From Microbulbifer sp. ALW1 (GTDB lineage: Bacteria; Pseudomonadota; Gammaproteobacteria; Pseudomonadales; Cellvibrionaceae): a DNA stretch of 64,000 bases. Positions within the stretch are counted from its first letter, which is position 1; each line of letters starts with the position of its first letter. The stretch lies in contig NZ_CP047569.1 of the NCBI RefSeq assembly GCF_009903625.1, forward strand, positions 2,396,501 to 2,460,500, given 5' to 3'. The notes below the pieces were generated by a model, which saw nothing but the letters and a program-made list of their open reading frames with translations, ran no database searches and had not been told where the DNA came from. This document shows positions 63,925-64,000 of this stretch, one piece after another. Position numbers and translations under genes: made by a program.

Positions 63925-64000
63925 TTACCAGCCCCCGGAGGCGCCACCGCCACCGAAGCCGCCGCCGCCACCGCCGAAGCCACCACCAAAGCCTCCGCCG
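63925..64000 (-). CDS. TPM/YgcG-family protein, C-terminus only (5' partial)
   Basis: Reading leftward from the window edge, 24 codons encode GGFGGG-type repeats ending GGGGASGGW and a TAA stop at 63927-63925. A Gly/Phe-rich tail ending SGGW or similar is typical of YgcG-type TPM proteins. The catalytic or TPM part lies right of the window. Other frames here are GC-rich shadows. Confidence 0.75.
   Translation of the reverse strand, partial: GGGFGGGFGGGGGGFGGGGASGGW

Overview
The window looks like chromosomal DNA from a marine or lignocellulose-associated gammaproteobacterium of the Cellvibrionales, probably close to Microbulbifer, Saccharophagus or Teredinibacter. The clues are secreted glycoside hydrolases with poly-serine linkers, large TonB-dependent receptors, flavin-dependent halogenase-like genes next to such a receptor, and gammaproteobacterial housekeeping genes (epmC, pdxB, alaA, queF, yadGH, a prfB with the programmed +1 frameshift, lysS). 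The genus is an inference from gene content; no database was consulted.

Layout. 1-16.6 kb is mostly core genome: an alpha/beta hydrolase cut by the left edge, a monooxygenase-like protein, tusA, a tightly overlapping epmC / 5'-3' exonuclease / pdxB / ATP-NAD-kinase-like operon, a methyltransferase, alaA, msrB, a duplicated tRNA-Glu/tRNA-Gly array, yadGH, queF and a two-component system. 17.0-25.1 kb is a cell-surface island: a 1900-residue secreted protein with ten near-identical 35-residue calcium-binding repeats, a short lipoprotein, an unknown secreted protein and a tail-fibre-like protein with a C-terminal S74-type domain. A membrane-bound class III cyclase, a nitroreductase and tRNA-Ser(GGA) follow.

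27.9-42.0 kb reads as a locus for using peptidoglycan peptides: AmiD-like amidase, Oar-like TonB-dependent receptor, NlpC/P60 lipoprotein, L-Ala-D/L-Glu epimerase, RpiR/MurR-type regulator, transglutaminase-like protein, beta-lactamase-fold serine hydrolase, exported LD-carboxypeptidase and an NhaC-type transporter. The enzyme set parallels Bacillus ykfABC, but outer- and inner-membrane transport look different. An AT-rich near-palindrome recurs in three of its promoter regions.

42.2-57.6 kb is a beta-glucan utilisation locus: GH9 lipoprotein, ROK kinase, FucP-like MFS transporter, a second TonB-dependent receptor, three intact flavin-dependent halogenase homologues, an AraC regulator and a GH5 enzyme with two CBM5/12-like modules. 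A bipartite sequence (GATACACTTTTC and GATACTTTTC, 23 bp apart) recurs at three promoter regions and is the likely AraC operator.

57.6-64 kb returns to dispersed genes: cueR, a pectinesterase-family protein, prfB, lysS, a PDZ protein and a TPM-domain pair running off the right edge. Two 130-bp copies of a structured intergenic repeat (7.6 and 60.6 kb) share core and ends but have different outer stems that still pair.
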